A stretch of 64,000 nt of DNA from JANPCX01 sp031431125 (lineage in GTDB: Bacteria; Pseudomonadota; Gammaproteobacteria; Burkholderiales; Burkholderiaceae_C): positions 44,727 to 108,726 of the forward strand of contig JANPCX010000002.1 in NCBI GenBank assembly GCA_031431125.1, given 5' to 3'. Under the pieces are notes generated by a model. The model was not told where the DNA came from. It ran no database searches and saw only the letters and a program-made list of their open reading frames with translations. Position 1 is the stretch's first letter, and the number at the start of each line of letters is the position of its first letter. The position numbers and the translations under genes are program-made. This document shows positions 43,224 to 51,589 of the stretch, in pieces.

Positions 43224-43751
43224 TTGAGTCCAGCCTCAACGAAATCCACTGGGCAGGAGATGCCGCTGGCCTATGTGGGGCTGGGCGCCAACCTGGGTTC
43301 ACCCATCGAGGCCTTGCGCGAGGCCGTGGTGGCCATGCGTGCTTTGCCTGAGACCCGAGTCGAGGCGGTCTCGTCACCCTATCGCAGCGCACCACTGGAC
43401 GCGAGCGGCCCGGGTTTCGTCAATGCCGTGGTGGCGCTGCGCACTGTGTTGTCCCCTGAGCTCTTGTTGCAGCACTTGCTGAACATTGAACTGGCGCATG
43501 GCCGCGAGCGGCCCTACCGCAACGCGCCCAGAACCTTGGACTTGGACTTGTTGCTCTACGACGATCAGGTGCGCCAGACCGAGACCCTGATCTTGCCCCA
43601 TCCCAGGCTGCACCAACGTCAATTCGTGCTGCTGCCGCTGCTGGAATTGAACCCCAAGCTCACCATGGCTGGCTTGGGCACTGCCCGCGACCTTTCCAGC
43701 AGGCTGATTGACCAAACCATTGAACGCCTCGACGAAAGTTTGCTGCCTTGA
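43224..43751 (+). CDS. folK: 6-hydroxymethyl-7,8-dihydropterin pyrophosphokinase
   Basis: Makes the substrate of FolP in folate synthesis. About 175 residues, with AYVGLGANLGSP, ELAHGRERPYRNAPRTLDLDLLLYDD and LPHPRLHQRQFVLLPLLE. Three starts are possible: GTG 43218, TTG 43224 and ATG 43260. The TTG is preferred because AAGGAG (43213-43218) lies 5 bases before it. It follows pcnB by a few bases. Confidence 0.95.
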   Translation: MSPASTKSTGQEMPLAYVGLGANLGSPIEALREAVVAMRALPETRVEAVSSPYRSAPLDASGPGFVNAVVALRTVLSPELLLQHLLNIELAHGRERPYRNAPRTLDLDLLLYDDQVRQTETLILPHPRLHQRQFVLLPLLELNPKLTMAGLGTARDLSSRLIDQTIERLDESLLP

Positions 43752-43766
43752 TGGCGGCGGTGCGCC

Positions 43767-44213
43767 TCAAGGTTTTTGCTGCTCAAGCACCTGGTTTTCA
43801 AAGTAACGCTGAGCGCTAAAAGCAATGGTGGCCATCAGCGCGCTGCCGCCAATCAGCAAGGCCAGGACCACACCGAGGATGGCACCCCAAGCGCTCGCCG
43901 TGGCGGGTCGCCCGGCGTTGTGGCGTGCATTCCATTTGTCGTCGGGCGTCAGGCCATAAACGATGGCGGTGAGCATGGTCCCCGCAACCATGAAACCCAG
44001 CAGCGGAATCAACACCCAGGCGAGTTTGTCGTCTTGCCCCAGGGTTTGCATGCGGTGAACACCAACCCAACCCAGAAGGCTGGGCCAAGGGTGGAGCCAG
44101 CCCCAGCGGTCACCAAATCCATAGAGGTAAAAGCGGTGCAAACCCAGGCAACCACCCAGCAGGGTGATCCATGTGGCCCAAGTTTTCGATTTGATGGAGG
44201 TGTTGGCGGCCAT
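43767..44213 (-). CDS. TM2-type small membrane protein
   Basis: 148 residues with three or four hydrophobic segments. The opening TWATWITLLGGCLGLHRFYLYGFGDRWGW is the TM2 pattern (GGxxGxHRFYLG-like turn between two helices). Function unknown. A GTG at 44222 is an alternative start that would overlap the acetyltransferase stop. It is probably co-transcribed with the acetyltransferase and converges on folK. Confidence 0.75.
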   Translation of the reverse strand: MAANTSIKSKTWATWITLLGGCLGLHRFYLYGFGDRWGWLHPWPSLLGWVGVHRMQTLGQDDKLAWVLIPLLGFMVAGTMLTAIVYGLTPDDKWNARHNAGRPATASAWGAILGVVLALLIGGSALMATIAFSAQRYFENQVLEQQKP

Positions 44214-44214
44214 G

Positions 44215-44766
44215 TCAGCCACCGGCCGCGGGCGCTTGGGTGTCGCCCAAACCCAAGGCGCGCTGCATCAGCACCACGTCGCGCCAGGCGTCCAACTTCC
44301 AACCGGCTGCTTTCATGACCCCGACGCCCTCGAAGCCCAAGGCGCGGTGGACGCCGATGGATGCCGCGTTGGCGGAATCACCAATCACGGCCAGCATTTG
44401 CCGGGCACCACGGGATTCGCATTGAGCGATCAGTTCGGCCAACAGTAAGCGTCCGAGGCCTTTGCCCGCGGCTTGGGGGGCCAAGTAAATCGAGTCCTCC
44501 ACACAAAAACGGTAGGCGCGGCGGGGGCGGAAGGTATTGGCGTAGGCGAAACCCAACACCTCGTCGCCCACCTGGGCCACCAACCAGGGCCAACCATTGG
44601 CCAGCACGTTGTCCCTGCGCTGCTGCATCTCAGCCAGGTCGGGCACGTCGAGTTCAAAGGTTCCGGTGCCATGTTGCACATGCCAGCCATAAATGGCGAC
44701 GATGGTGGGCAGGTCGCTGGGCAGGCTTGGGCGAAGGACGGTGGCAGGGGGCAGGGGCGTTGACAT
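44215..44766 (-). CDS. GNAT acetyltransferase, phosphinothricin acetyltransferase-like
   Basis: 183 residues with the GNAT fold: LRPSLPSDLPTIVAIYGWHV, GFAYANTFRPRRAYRFCVEDSIYLAP and the acetyl-CoA loop QAAGKGLGRLLLAELI, then HRALGFEGVGVMKAAGWKLDAWRDVVLMQR, all typical of the Pat/Bar/MnaT-like branch. The substrate is probably an amino-acid analogue or methionine sulfone/sulfoximine-like compound; this is inference from the family. The gene is divergent from rpsP. Confidence 0.85.
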   Translation of the reverse strand: MSTPLPPATVLRPSLPSDLPTIVAIYGWHVQHGTGTFELDVPDLAEMQQRRDNVLANGWPWLVAQVGDEVLGFAYANTFRPRRAYRFCVEDSIYLAPQAAGKGLGRLLLAELIAQCESRGARQMLAVIGDSANAASIGVHRALGFEGVGVMKAAGWKLDAWRDVVLMQRALGLGDTQAPAAGG

Positions 44767-44821
44767 GGAGGCTTGAGGCGGGCGCGCACGGATGGGCTGG
44801 CGTGATGGCAGGCGCTGAGTT

Positions 44822-44827
44822 TATAAT
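44822..44827 (+). promoter_or_regulatory. rpsP: -10 element of the rpsP operon
   Basis: A perfect TATAAT followed by CAGAGGCTTCGG. The same arrangement (TATAATCAAAGGCTTTTCG) occurs before rplS at 46696. It would give a leader of about 217 bases before rpsP; no good -35 was found. Confidence 0.55.
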
Positions 44828-44878
44828 CAGAGGCTTCGGTGGCGGTCGCTTGTTCGCTGTGGTTGTGAGGGTCTTCCC

Positions 44879-44953
44879 ATGCAGCTGTTTGACAAGCGGC
44901 GTATCTACGACACCAAACCCGGTGGCTTCGTGTTGGTTAGGGCTTCGTTTTGA
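44879..44953 (+). CDS. Possible 24-codon leader peptide before rpsP
   Basis: An ATG preceded by GAGGG at 7 bases opens a 24-codon frame (start MQLFDKRRIYDTKPGG, end VRASF) inside the rpsP leader, ending 97 bases before rpsP. The composition is protein-like and the ribosome-binding site is good. A role as leader peptide is only a suggestion. The rest of the 284-base region from 44767 to 45050 holds the -10 sequence and no other gene. Confidence 0.3.
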   Translation: MQLFDKRRIYDTKPGGFVLVRASF

Positions 44954-45050
44954 CAAGGCTTTTAAACCCCATGTGGCTGCTTCATGCTCTGCTCGCTGCT
45001 TGGGTGTCTCCTTGTGCGGTAGACGATTTGTCAAATTTGAAGGAAACATC

Positions 45051-45299
45051 ATGGTCGTGATTCGACTCTCCCGCGGCGGCGCCAAGAAGCGTCCTTTTTA
45101 CAACATGGTGGTGGCCGACTCCCGCGAACGCCGTGATGGCCGCTTCATCGAGCGCGTGGGGTTTTACAACCCTGTCGCAGCCGGTGCCGAGCAGCCCCTG
45201 CGCGTGGCATTTGACCGCGTCGAGTACTGGAAAAGCAACGGCGCCCAACTGTCGCCTACCGTGGCCCGTTTGGTTGAACAAGCCAAGGCCAAGGCCTGA
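45051..45299 (+). CDS. rpsP: 30S ribosomal protein S16
   Basis: 82-residue ribosomal protein, first of the rpsP-rimM-trmD-rplS group. It opens VVIRLSRGGAKKRPFYNMVVADSR and continues DGRFIERVGFYNP, as in all S16. A strong ribosome-binding site (GAAGGAA) precedes the ATG. The frame is open far upstream but only the 82-residue form is S16. Confidence 0.98.
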   Translation: MVVIRLSRGGAKKRPFYNMVVADSRERRDGRFIERVGFYNPVAAGAEQPLRVAFDRVEYWKSNGAQLSPTVARLVEQAKAKA

Positions 45300-45330
45300 G
45301 TGCTATTGAAACGCGCTTGAAGGTCAGGCA

Positions 45331-45927
45331 GTGAATCCGTCTTCGAGCGCCTTGGGCGCTCAGTTGGAAGAGGGCTCTGCCTGGCCAGATGATGCGGTGG
45401 AAGTGGGCCGCATCGTGGATGCCTGGGGCATCAAGGGTTGGATCAAAGTCCTGCCTTTTGCCAAAGACCCCCAGGCCCTGTTCTCGACGACGCGCTGGTT
45501 TTTGAAAGCGCCCGAGAGCCGCTTGGGTCAACCCAGGCCCGCCGTTTCCGCGAGTTGTCCCTCTTGGCTAAAGGTCGTCGAGGCCAAAGCGCATGGCGAG
45601 GTGGTCGTCGCCCATGTGCGCGATGTGCCCGACCGCAATGGCGCAGAAGCCCTCATCGGCTGTCGCGTTTTTGTTCCGCGCAGCAGTTTTCCGACGCCCG
45701 AAGCCGACGAGTACTACTGGATGGACTTGATCGGCATGGCCGTGGTCAACCGCCAAGGCGAGTCGCTGGGGACCGTGACCGGTTTGTTGGACACCGGCCC
45801 TCACAGCGTCTTGCAAGTTCAAATCCCCGAGGCAGAAGAACGTTTGATCCCCTTCGTTGCCGCTTACGTGGACGATGTGAACGTGGCCTTGCGCTTGATC
45901 ACAGTCGATTGGGGTTTGGATTACTGA
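45331..45927 (+). CDS. rimM: Ribosome maturation factor RimM
   Basis: Assists 30S head assembly and binds S19. 198 residues. The N-terminal barrel begins VEVGRIVDAWGIKGWIKVLPF and the PRC-barrel begins DEYYWMDLIGMAVVNRQGE; the C-terminal signature is RLIPFVAAYVDDV. The GTG start follows GAAGG. A longer-than-usual loop lies between the two halves of the first barrel. It is between rpsP and trmD as expected. Confidence 0.95.
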   Translation: MNPSSSALGAQLEEGSAWPDDAVEVGRIVDAWGIKGWIKVLPFAKDPQALFSTTRWFLKAPESRLGQPRPAVSASCPSWLKVVEAKAHGEVVVAHVRDVPDRNGAEALIGCRVFVPRSSFPTPEADEYYWMDLIGMAVVNRQGESLGTVTGLLDTGPHSVLQVQIPEAEERLIPFVAAYVDDVNVALRLITVDWGLDY

Positions 45928-45944
45928 GCCGCTGAAGGGCCCAT

Positions 45945-46700
45945 GTGCGCTTCGATGTCATCACCCTGTTCCCCGAGCTTTTTGCGCCGCATTTGACGCA
46001 GGGCATCACCCGGCGTGCGTTTGAGTCGGGGCAGGTCGACGTCAAACTTTGGCCTCTGCGCGACTTTGCTCAAAACAACTACCGCCGTGTGGACGACCGC
46101 CCTTACGGCGGCGGCCCCGGCATGGTCATGCTGGCCGAGCCACTGGCCCTGGCCTTGGCGGCAGTCCGCCAGGAACGTGCAGGCCTGCCTGGCCCGGTGA
46201 TTCATTTCACGCCCACGGGGCAGGCCATCACCCAAGCCTGGGTTCGCGAATTCGCAGCCTCGCCAGGCGCCGTGCTGCTGTGCGGGCGCTATGAGGGCAT
46301 AGACCAGCGTCTGCTCGACCAGCATGTCGACCTCGAACTCAGCCTGGGTGACTTCGTGCTGTCCGGCGGGGAATTGCCTGCTTTGGCTTTGATTGACGCG
46401 GTCGCCCGGCTGCAAGACGGGGTGCTCGGCGATGCGATGTCCCACCAGCAAGACAGTTTTTCCGACGGCCTGCTCGACTGTCCGCACTACAGCCGGCCCG
46501 AAGTGTGGACAGTGGACGGCCAGGCGCTGCCGGTGCCGGACGTGCTTTTGTCGGGCAACCACGCCGCCATTGCCCGCTGGCGGCGTGAACGGTCGCTGGA
46601 AATCAGCGCCCGCCGCCGACCTGAGTTGATCGCCGCCGCGCGCGCTGCAGGGCGGCTGTCTGCACAAGATGAAGCTTTTCTGGCCACACTTGGGCTATAA
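45945..46700 (+). CDS. trmD: tRNA (guanine-N1)-methyltransferase
   Basis: Methylates G37 of tRNAs reading CNN and GGN codons, which prevents frameshifting. 251 residues of the SPOUT class. Motifs: FDVITLFPELF, DDRPYGGGPGMVM, the knot CGRYEGIDQR and LSLGDFVLSGGELPAL. The GTG at 45945 follows GAAGGG; a nearby ATG at 45943 is out of frame. The -10 for rplS overlaps the end of this gene. Confidence 0.97.
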   Translation: MRFDVITLFPELFAPHLTQGITRRAFESGQVDVKLWPLRDFAQNNYRRVDDRPYGGGPGMVMLAEPLALALAAVRQERAGLPGPVIHFTPTGQAITQAWVREFAASPGAVLLCGRYEGIDQRLLDQHVDLELSLGDFVLSGGELPALALIDAVARLQDGVLGDAMSHQQDSFSDGLLDCPHYSRPEVWTVDGQALPVPDVLLSGNHAAIARWRRERSLEISARRRPELIAAARAAGRLSAQDEAFLATLGL

Positions 46701-46701
46701 T
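46696..46701 (+). promoter_or_regulatory. rplS: -10 element of rplS inside the trmD stop
   Basis: TATAAT overlaps the trmD TAA and is followed by CAAAGGCTTTTCG, like the rpsP promoter. It would allow rplS to be transcribed separately, with a leader of about 110 bases. Confidence 0.5.
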
Positions 46702-46816
46702 CAAAGGCTTTTCGATCCTCTGCCACGTCTTACACGCGGCGTACTCAGGGCTTTGTTCCCAGGTACACCCAACATTTCAAACCCAGCGTGGGCACGATCA
46801 CTATGGAGTCAGCAAC

Positions 46817-47170
46817 ATGGATTTGATCCAAACCCTTGAGCATGAAGAAATTGCTCGTCTGAACAAGACCATCCCGTCTTTTGCCCCTGGCGACACGGTC
46901 ATCGTGAGCGTCAACGTGGTTGAAGGCACCCGCAAGCGTGTGCAGGCCTACGAAGGTGTCGTGATTGCCAAGCGTAATCGCAGCCTGAATTCCAGCTTCA
47001 TCGTGCGCAAAATTTCCAGCGGCGAAGGCGTTGAGCGCACGTTCCAGCTGTACAGCCCTTTGATCGCCTCGATCGAAGTCAAACGCCGCGGTGATGTCCG
47101 CCGCGCCAAGCTGTACTACCTGCGTGACCGTTCAGGCAAGTCGGCTCGTATTAAAGAAAAGCTCGCCTGA
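46817..47170 (+). CDS. rplS: 50S ribosomal protein L19
   Basis: 117-residue protein at the 30S-50S interface. It contains FAPGDTVIVSVNVVEGTRKRVQAYEGVVIAKRN, SFIVRKISSGEGVERTF and RRGDVRRAKLYYLRDRSGKSARIKEKL, all typical of L19. It is last in the rpsP group. A terminator follows at 47266-47288. Confidence 0.98.
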   Translation: MDLIQTLEHEEIARLNKTIPSFAPGDTVIVSVNVVEGTRKRVQAYEGVVIAKRNRSLNSSFIVRKISSGEGVERTFQLYSPLIASIEVKRRGDVRRAKLYYLRDRSGKSARIKEKLA

Positions 47171-47265
47171 CGTTTTGCAGGGCCGCGTCAGCGGCCTCGA
47201 TGCGCAGCAGCGAAGTGAGCTTTCGATAAAAGTTGGCGTAAGCCTTCATCTCAAATGCAAGAGAC

Positions 47266-47288
47266 AAGCCGCCTCCGGGCGGCTTTTT
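47266..47288 (+). terminator. Rho-independent terminator after rplS
   Basis: AAGCCGCC-TCCG-GGCGGCTT is an 8-bp stem followed by TTT, 96 bases after the rplS stop and just before the Nudix gene. Confidence 0.8.
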
Positions 47289-47304
47289 CACGTCCAATAG
47301 CGCC

Positions 47305-47982
47305 ATGGCTCTGAGTTTCAACCCCCACCTTCTTCCTGCCTTGCGTGTGGACAGCCATTTGCCGCCGGTTGCTTCCCAGCACTTGCATCCCCAAGCGCTG
47401 GCGCAGCGATTCCGCAGTCCGCCTGACTGGCAACCGGAAATTCGAACCGACGGCCGCATCGGCAACCGGCCGCCGGCTTTCGCGTCGGTGCTCGTGCCCT
47501 TGGTGCAGCGTGCCGAGCTCACCGTGCTGCTGACACGGCGCACCGACCACCTGACTGACCACGCGGGACAAATCAGCTTTCCCGGCGGGCGCGCTGAACC
47601 CGAGGATGTGGATGCGGTGGCGACCGCCTTGCGTGAAGCGCGCGAAGAAATAGGGCTGCTGCCCGAACACGTCGAAGTCATCGGACAAATGCCGACCTAC
47701 ACCACGGTGACGGGTTTTGTGGTGACGCCGGTGGTGGCCTTGGTCGATGCCGACATGACGCTGCAGGCCGATCCCTTTGAAGTGGCTGAGATGTTTGAAG
47801 TGCCTTTGGCCTTCTTGATGAATCCAGCCCACCACCGCCACCACGCGATTGATGTCGCGGGCGTGCGGCGCGAGTTTTTGTCCATGCCCTGGCCGGGCAA
47901 TGAGGCAGACGCACCGCCCTACTTCATTTGGGGTGCTACAGCGGCCATGCTGCGCAACCTCTATCGTTTCTTGATGTCGTGA
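47305..47982 (+). CDS. Nudix hydrolase, CoA pyrophosphatase-like
   Basis: 225 residues. The Nudix box is GGRAEPEDVDAVATALREAREEIGL, with all catalytic acidic residues. It is preceded by LLTRRTDHLTDHAGQISFPGG, the UPF0035 signature that marks CoA pyrophosphatases (NudL/YeaB). It probably cleaves CoA or its derivatives to phosphopantetheine and 3',5'-ADP. Its start lies 17 bases after the rplS terminator and has only a weak ribosome-binding site. Confidence 0.9.
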   Translation: MALSFNPHLLPALRVDSHLPPVASQHLHPQALAQRFRSPPDWQPEIRTDGRIGNRPPAFASVLVPLVQRAELTVLLTRRTDHLTDHAGQISFPGGRAEPEDVDAVATALREAREEIGLLPEHVEVIGQMPTYTTVTGFVVTPVVALVDADMTLQADPFEVAEMFEVPLAFLMNPAHHRHHAIDVAGVRREFLSMPWPGNEADAPPYFIWGATAAMLRNLYRFLMS

Positions 47983-48025
47983 AATCGCACCGACGGCCCA
48001 TGGGTCGCGGCTATCATCACGCTGC

Positions 48026-49015
48026 ATGAGTTTCTTCGCCGTATTGCTGGCTCTGTTGATTGAGCAACTCAAACCACTGCCGCGCCGCAATGTGGTTCAC
48101 GAGGCCCTGACCGCTTGGATGCGCTGGACAGGCCGCAATTTCGACGCGGGACGTGACCACCATGCTTGGGTGGTGTGGCTCATCACCACCCTTGTTCCCG
48201 CGCTGCTCACGACGGCGGTTTTTTGGGGTTTGGCGCACTTCAGTTTGATTCTCGCCTTGTTTTGGAACGTGGCGGTGCTTTACGTCACCTTGGGTTTTCG
48301 CCAGTTCAGCCACTACTTCACCGACATCCGAGACGCGCTCGACCGCGGCGATGAACTCACGGCCCGCGAGCTGTTGTCGCACTGGCGCCACCTCGACGCC
48401 AGCGAGCTGCCGCGCACCGAGTTGCTGCGCCACGTGATTGAGCATTCCCTGCTCGCCGCACACCGCCATGTGTTTGGTGTGTTCTTTTGTTTCGTCGTTT
48501 TTTCCGCGGTTGGTTTGGGGCCCGCAGGTGCGGTGTTCTACCGCTTGGCGGAGTTTGCGAGCCGCTACTGGGCCTACAAAAACCGAACCATGGGCGCGGC
48601 CTCCAACGAACAGTTGATGAATTTGTCGCAGCGCCTCTTCAACACCATCGACTATCTCCCGTCGCGCCTGACGGCTTTTGGTTTTGCCGTGGTGGGCAAT
48701 TTTGAGGAGTCTGTGAACTGCTGGCGCCGCGATGCGAGCCTGTGGAAACACCCGAACGAGGGCATCATCTTGGCCGCCGCTGCAGGCGCGGTCGGTGTGC
48801 AGTTGGGCGGGCATGCAGCGCCGGGTGTGACGCCCGATCGCTCCAAAACATTTGACAGTGGAGACATTGCGGATGTCAGTGGCGCCGACGGCTCCACCCC
48901 CGGGCAACCGCCCGTGCTCGGGCATTTGCGCAGTGTGGTGGGGCTGGTGTGGCGCTCGGTGGTGCTGTGGATGCTGCTGCAGGCGTTGTTGTCCTTGGCC
49001 AACCTGGCACCCTGA
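48026..49015 (+). CDS. CobD/CbiB (AmpE-like) family membrane protein
   Basis: 329-residue inner-membrane protein with about four hydrophobic segments and a cytosolic middle part. The family block is FGVFFCFVVFSAVGLGPAGAVFYRLAEFASRYW, together with TIDYLPSRLTAFGFAVVGNFE. CobD/CbiB members join an aminopropanol phosphate to cobyrate. This divergent branch, without other cobalamin genes nearby, is also similar to AmpE, so a cobalamin role is not assured. Confidence 0.8.
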   Translation: MSFFAVLLALLIEQLKPLPRRNVVHEALTAWMRWTGRNFDAGRDHHAWVVWLITTLVPALLTTAVFWGLAHFSLILALFWNVAVLYVTLGFRQFSHYFTDIRDALDRGDELTARELLSHWRHLDASELPRTELLRHVIEHSLLAAHRHVFGVFFCFVVFSAVGLGPAGAVFYRLAEFASRYWAYKNRTMGAASNEQLMNLSQRLFNTIDYLPSRLTAFGFAVVGNFEESVNCWRRDASLWKHPNEGIILAAAAGAVGVQLGGHAAPGVTPDRSKTFDSGDIADVSGADGSTPGQPPVLGHLRSVVGLVWRSVVLWMLLQALLSLANLAP

Positions 49016-49027
49016 GGGGCCCCGCAG

Positions 49028-49930
49028 CTACCAACGAGTCTGCGTCAACTCGCGCAAAATTTCGCCGTAGATGCGGTAGCGCGAGGCATTGATTTTTCCG
49101 GCCTCTACCGCAGCGCGCACCTGGCAGCCGGGTTCATGTTGATGGCTGCAGTTGTAGAACTTACAGCCCTCGCTGTGCAGACGCAAATCGGGCATCCAAT
49201 CGGCCAATTTGGCAGCGTCGATTTGTTTTAAACCGAATTCTTGAAACCCGGGTGAATCGAGCAAAGCCGTGCCTGCTTGTCGGTCAACCCAATGCCACTG
49301 AGTGTGGGTGGTGGTGTGGCGGCCCGAGTTCAAGGCTTGCGAAATTTCTCCCACCGCCGCCCGGGCATGGGGGGCAATCAGGTTGATCAAGGTGCTTTTC
49401 CCAGTGCCACTGGGCCCCAACACCAAGCTTGCGCGGCCCGCGAACAAGGATTGCACACGTTCACGTGCCGCGTCAGGCTGGGCTTTGAGGGACAGCTCCA
49501 CCACCTCGTAACCCATGGCGACGTAGGGTTGCAGGCGGGTGCGTGCGACTTCGATCGACGGCAAATCCGCTTTGTTCAGCACAATGCGCGCCTCGATGTG
49601 CGCACTGCCCGCTGCGATCAAGGCCCGCGCCAGCTGGCTTTCACTGAAAACGGGTTCACTGGCCACCATCACCAAAATTTGGTCCAGGTTGGCAGCAAAG
49701 GCTTTGGTTTTCCATTCGTCTTGGCGAAAGAGCAAGTTGCGCCGATCAAGCACCTTCTCGATCACACCTTCTTCGCCGGAATCGGTGGTGGGCTTGAAGA
49801 GCACCCGATCACCGACGACACAGTCACTTTTTTTCCCGCGAGGATGGCAGGTCAGACGCTCGCCATCATCAGTTTCCACGCTGTAGTGGCGGCCATGACC
49901 GGCCACCACCAAGCCCTGAATCAAATTCAC
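49028..49930 (-). CDS. rsgA: Ribosome small subunit-dependent GTPase A
   Basis: Circularly permuted GTPase in late 30S assembly. 300 residues from the GTG at 49930, which overlaps the phhB stop. An N-terminal OB fold is followed by the GTPase motifs in permuted order: NKAD (G4), GPSGTGKST (G1), the TTTHT switch, and DSPGFQEFG (G3). The C-terminal zinc site is CKFYNCSHQHEPGCQV. All elements are intact. Confidence 0.96.
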   Translation of the reverse strand: MNLIQGLVVAGHGRHYSVETDDGERLTCHPRGKKSDCVVGDRVLFKPTTDSGEEGVIEKVLDRRNLLFRQDEWKTKAFAANLDQILVMVASEPVFSESQLARALIAAGSAHIEARIVLNKADLPSIEVARTRLQPYVAMGYEVVELSLKAQPDAARERVQSLFAGRASLVLGPSGTGKSTLINLIAPHARAAVGEISQALNSGRHTTTHTQWHWVDRQAGTALLDSPGFQEFGLKQIDAAKLADWMPDLRLHSEGCKFYNCSHQHEPGCQVRAAVEAGKINASRYRIYGEILRELTQTRW

Positions 49931-50265
49931 GCGGCCCCATCCAACAAGGCGTTGGCTTTGGCCGCACAAATGAAATCGTTGATCGAGATGCCGCCCACCG
50001 AATGGGTGTCAAAACGCACGACGCAGCGGTTGTAGAACACACGAAGTTCGGGGTGGTGATCTTCCGCGTGGCAGATGTAGGCCAGGGCGTTCACGAAGGC
50101 CAGGGTTTCGTAGTAATTCTTGAAGTTGAAGGTCTTCTCAACCGCGCCGTCGCTGTGGGCCCAGCCTTTGACTTTCAAAAGCTGTTGTTCGATCTCGGCC
50201 GCTGGCATGGGCGGCTGCCCCTCCAGTGGTTTGCAACGTTGATTCAGCAGTTCAGTCATGGGCAT
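49927..50265 (-). CDS. phhB: 4a-hydroxytetrahydrobiopterin dehydratase
   Basis: 112-residue pterin-4a-carbinolamine dehydratase that regenerates the pterin cofactor of phenylalanine hydroxylase. The catalytic pattern is YICHAEDHHPELRVFYNRCVVRF (three conserved His in HAEDHHPE), preceded by FNFKNYYETLAFVNALA. A second in-frame ATG two codons on could be the start. Phenylalanine hydroxylase itself is not in the window. Confidence 0.93.
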   Translation of the reverse strand: MPMTELLNQRCKPLEGQPPMPAAEIEQQLLKVKGWAHSDGAVEKTFNFKNYYETLAFVNALAYICHAEDHHPELRVFYNRCVVRFDTHSVGGISINDFICAAKANALLDGAA

Positions 50266-50284
50266 TCTCTAAAGACATTTGGTT

Positions 50285-51574
50285 TTACGCAGCGCTCAAA
50301 GCTGCACGTGACGCCATTCGCAACGCCGCCAAACGTTCCGAGGCCGGTGGGTGCGAATAATAAAAGCGCACATAGACCGGGTCGGGAGTCAGTGTGGACG
50401 CATTGTCTTCATGCAGCTTGAGCAGGGCCTGGGCCAAGTCGTCGCCACTGCTTTGTGCACAAGCATAGGCGTCCGCTTGGAACTCATGCTTGCGTGACAA
50501 CTGGGCCATCAGGGGAGAGACAAAACTGCTGTACACCGGCACCACCAGCATGAACAGCAGCAGCGCCAGCGCATTGGATGCAGCGCCCAAGTGAGGGGTG
50601 ACGCCCAGCGCCGTGTAAAACCAAGTTTGGTTCGACAGCCACCCGAGCAAAGCAAAACCCGCCAGGCTCACTGCGAACATCATCACCATTCGCTGCTTCA
50701 CATGCTGGTGTTTGAAGTGACCCAGCTCATGGGCCAGCACGGCCTCCACCTCACCCGGTGTGAGTTTGGTCAACAGCGTGTCAAAAAACACCACCCGTTT
50801 GGCCGCGCCCAAGCCGGTGAAATAGGCATTGCCGTGGGCGGAGCGTTTGCTGCCGTCCATCACAAAGAGGCCTTTGGCAGCAAAACCGCAGCGCTGCATC
50901 AAAGCCTGCACACGCGACTTGATGCCCTCGTCTGCGAGGGGCTCAAACTTGTTGAACAGCGGCGCGATCACCGTGGGGTAGACCACCATCAGCAGCAAAT
51001 TAAAAGCCACCCAAGTACCCCAAGCCCAGAGCCACCACTGCGGTCCGGTGGCACCCATGATCCACAACATCAACCAGGCCAGCGGCAGGCCGATGGCGGC
51101 GCCGACGACCAGGCCTTTGAGCATGTCGGCGAGGTAGAGCTTCCAGGTCATGCGGTTGAAACCGAACTGCTGCTCGATGCGAAAGGTGGAATAGAGCTCA
51201 AACGGCAAATCCAGCACACTGCCAATGAAAACAAAAACCACCAACAAGGCGAGCTGGTAGGCCATGCTGCCCCAGCGCGGCTGTACTTGGTCAAATACCC
51301 AGGTGTTCAGGGCATCCAGGCCGCCGAGCAAGGTCCAACCCAAGAGCACGGCCACACCAACGGCGGTGGCCAGCAAACCAAAGCGCGCTTTGGCCACTGT
51401 GTAGTCGGCGGCACGCTGGTGGGCTTGTAAGTTCACGCTGCCAGCGAACGCGGCCGGAACCTGGTCGCGGTGCGTTGCGACATGGCGAATCTGGCGCGAT
51501 ACCAACCAAAGTTTGAGCAAGGTGGACAGCACCAAGGCCGCCACAAACGACCACAACAAGACAGTAGATTCCAT
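50285..51574 (-). CDS. M48 family zinc metallopeptidase (Ste24/CAAX-protease-like)
   Basis: 429-residue membrane protease. It has several N-terminal membrane segments, then the zinc motif HELGH in AVLAHELGHFKHQH, a second ligand in SRKHEFQADAYAC (EFQAD), and the Ste24-like block RSAHGNAYFTGLGAAKRVVFFDTLL. The C-terminal SHPPASERLAAL is typical of the family. The ATG at 51574 is chosen because the upstream in-frame extension is made only of palindromic element 3. It is followed by phhB. Confidence 0.92.
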   Translation of the reverse strand: MESTVLLWSFVAALVLSTLLKLWLVSRQIRHVATHRDQVPAAFAGSVNLQAHQRAADYTVAKARFGLLATAVGVAVLLGWTLLGGLDALNTWVFDQVQPRWGSMAYQLALLVVFVFIGSVLDLPFELYSTFRIEQQFGFNRMTWKLYLADMLKGLVVGAAIGLPLAWLMLWIMGATGPQWWLWAWGTWVAFNLLLMVVYPTVIAPLFNKFEPLADEGIKSRVQALMQRCGFAAKGLFVMDGSKRSAHGNAYFTGLGAAKRVVFFDTLLTKLTPGEVEAVLAHELGHFKHQHVKQRMVMMFAVSLAGFALLGWLSNQTWFYTALGVTPHLGAASNALALLLFMLVVPVYSSFVSPLMAQLSRKHEFQADAYACAQSSGDDLAQALLKLHEDNASTLTPDPVYVRFYYSHPPASERLAALRMASRAALSAA

Positions 51575-51589
51575 AGGGCGCGAGTCTAA

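Noticed and set aside
44361..45050. Long in-frame extension upstream of rpsP
   Set aside because: It would cover the acetyltransferase gene antisense and the rpsP promoter. S16 is a small protein beginning at the chosen ATG with a strong ribosome-binding site.
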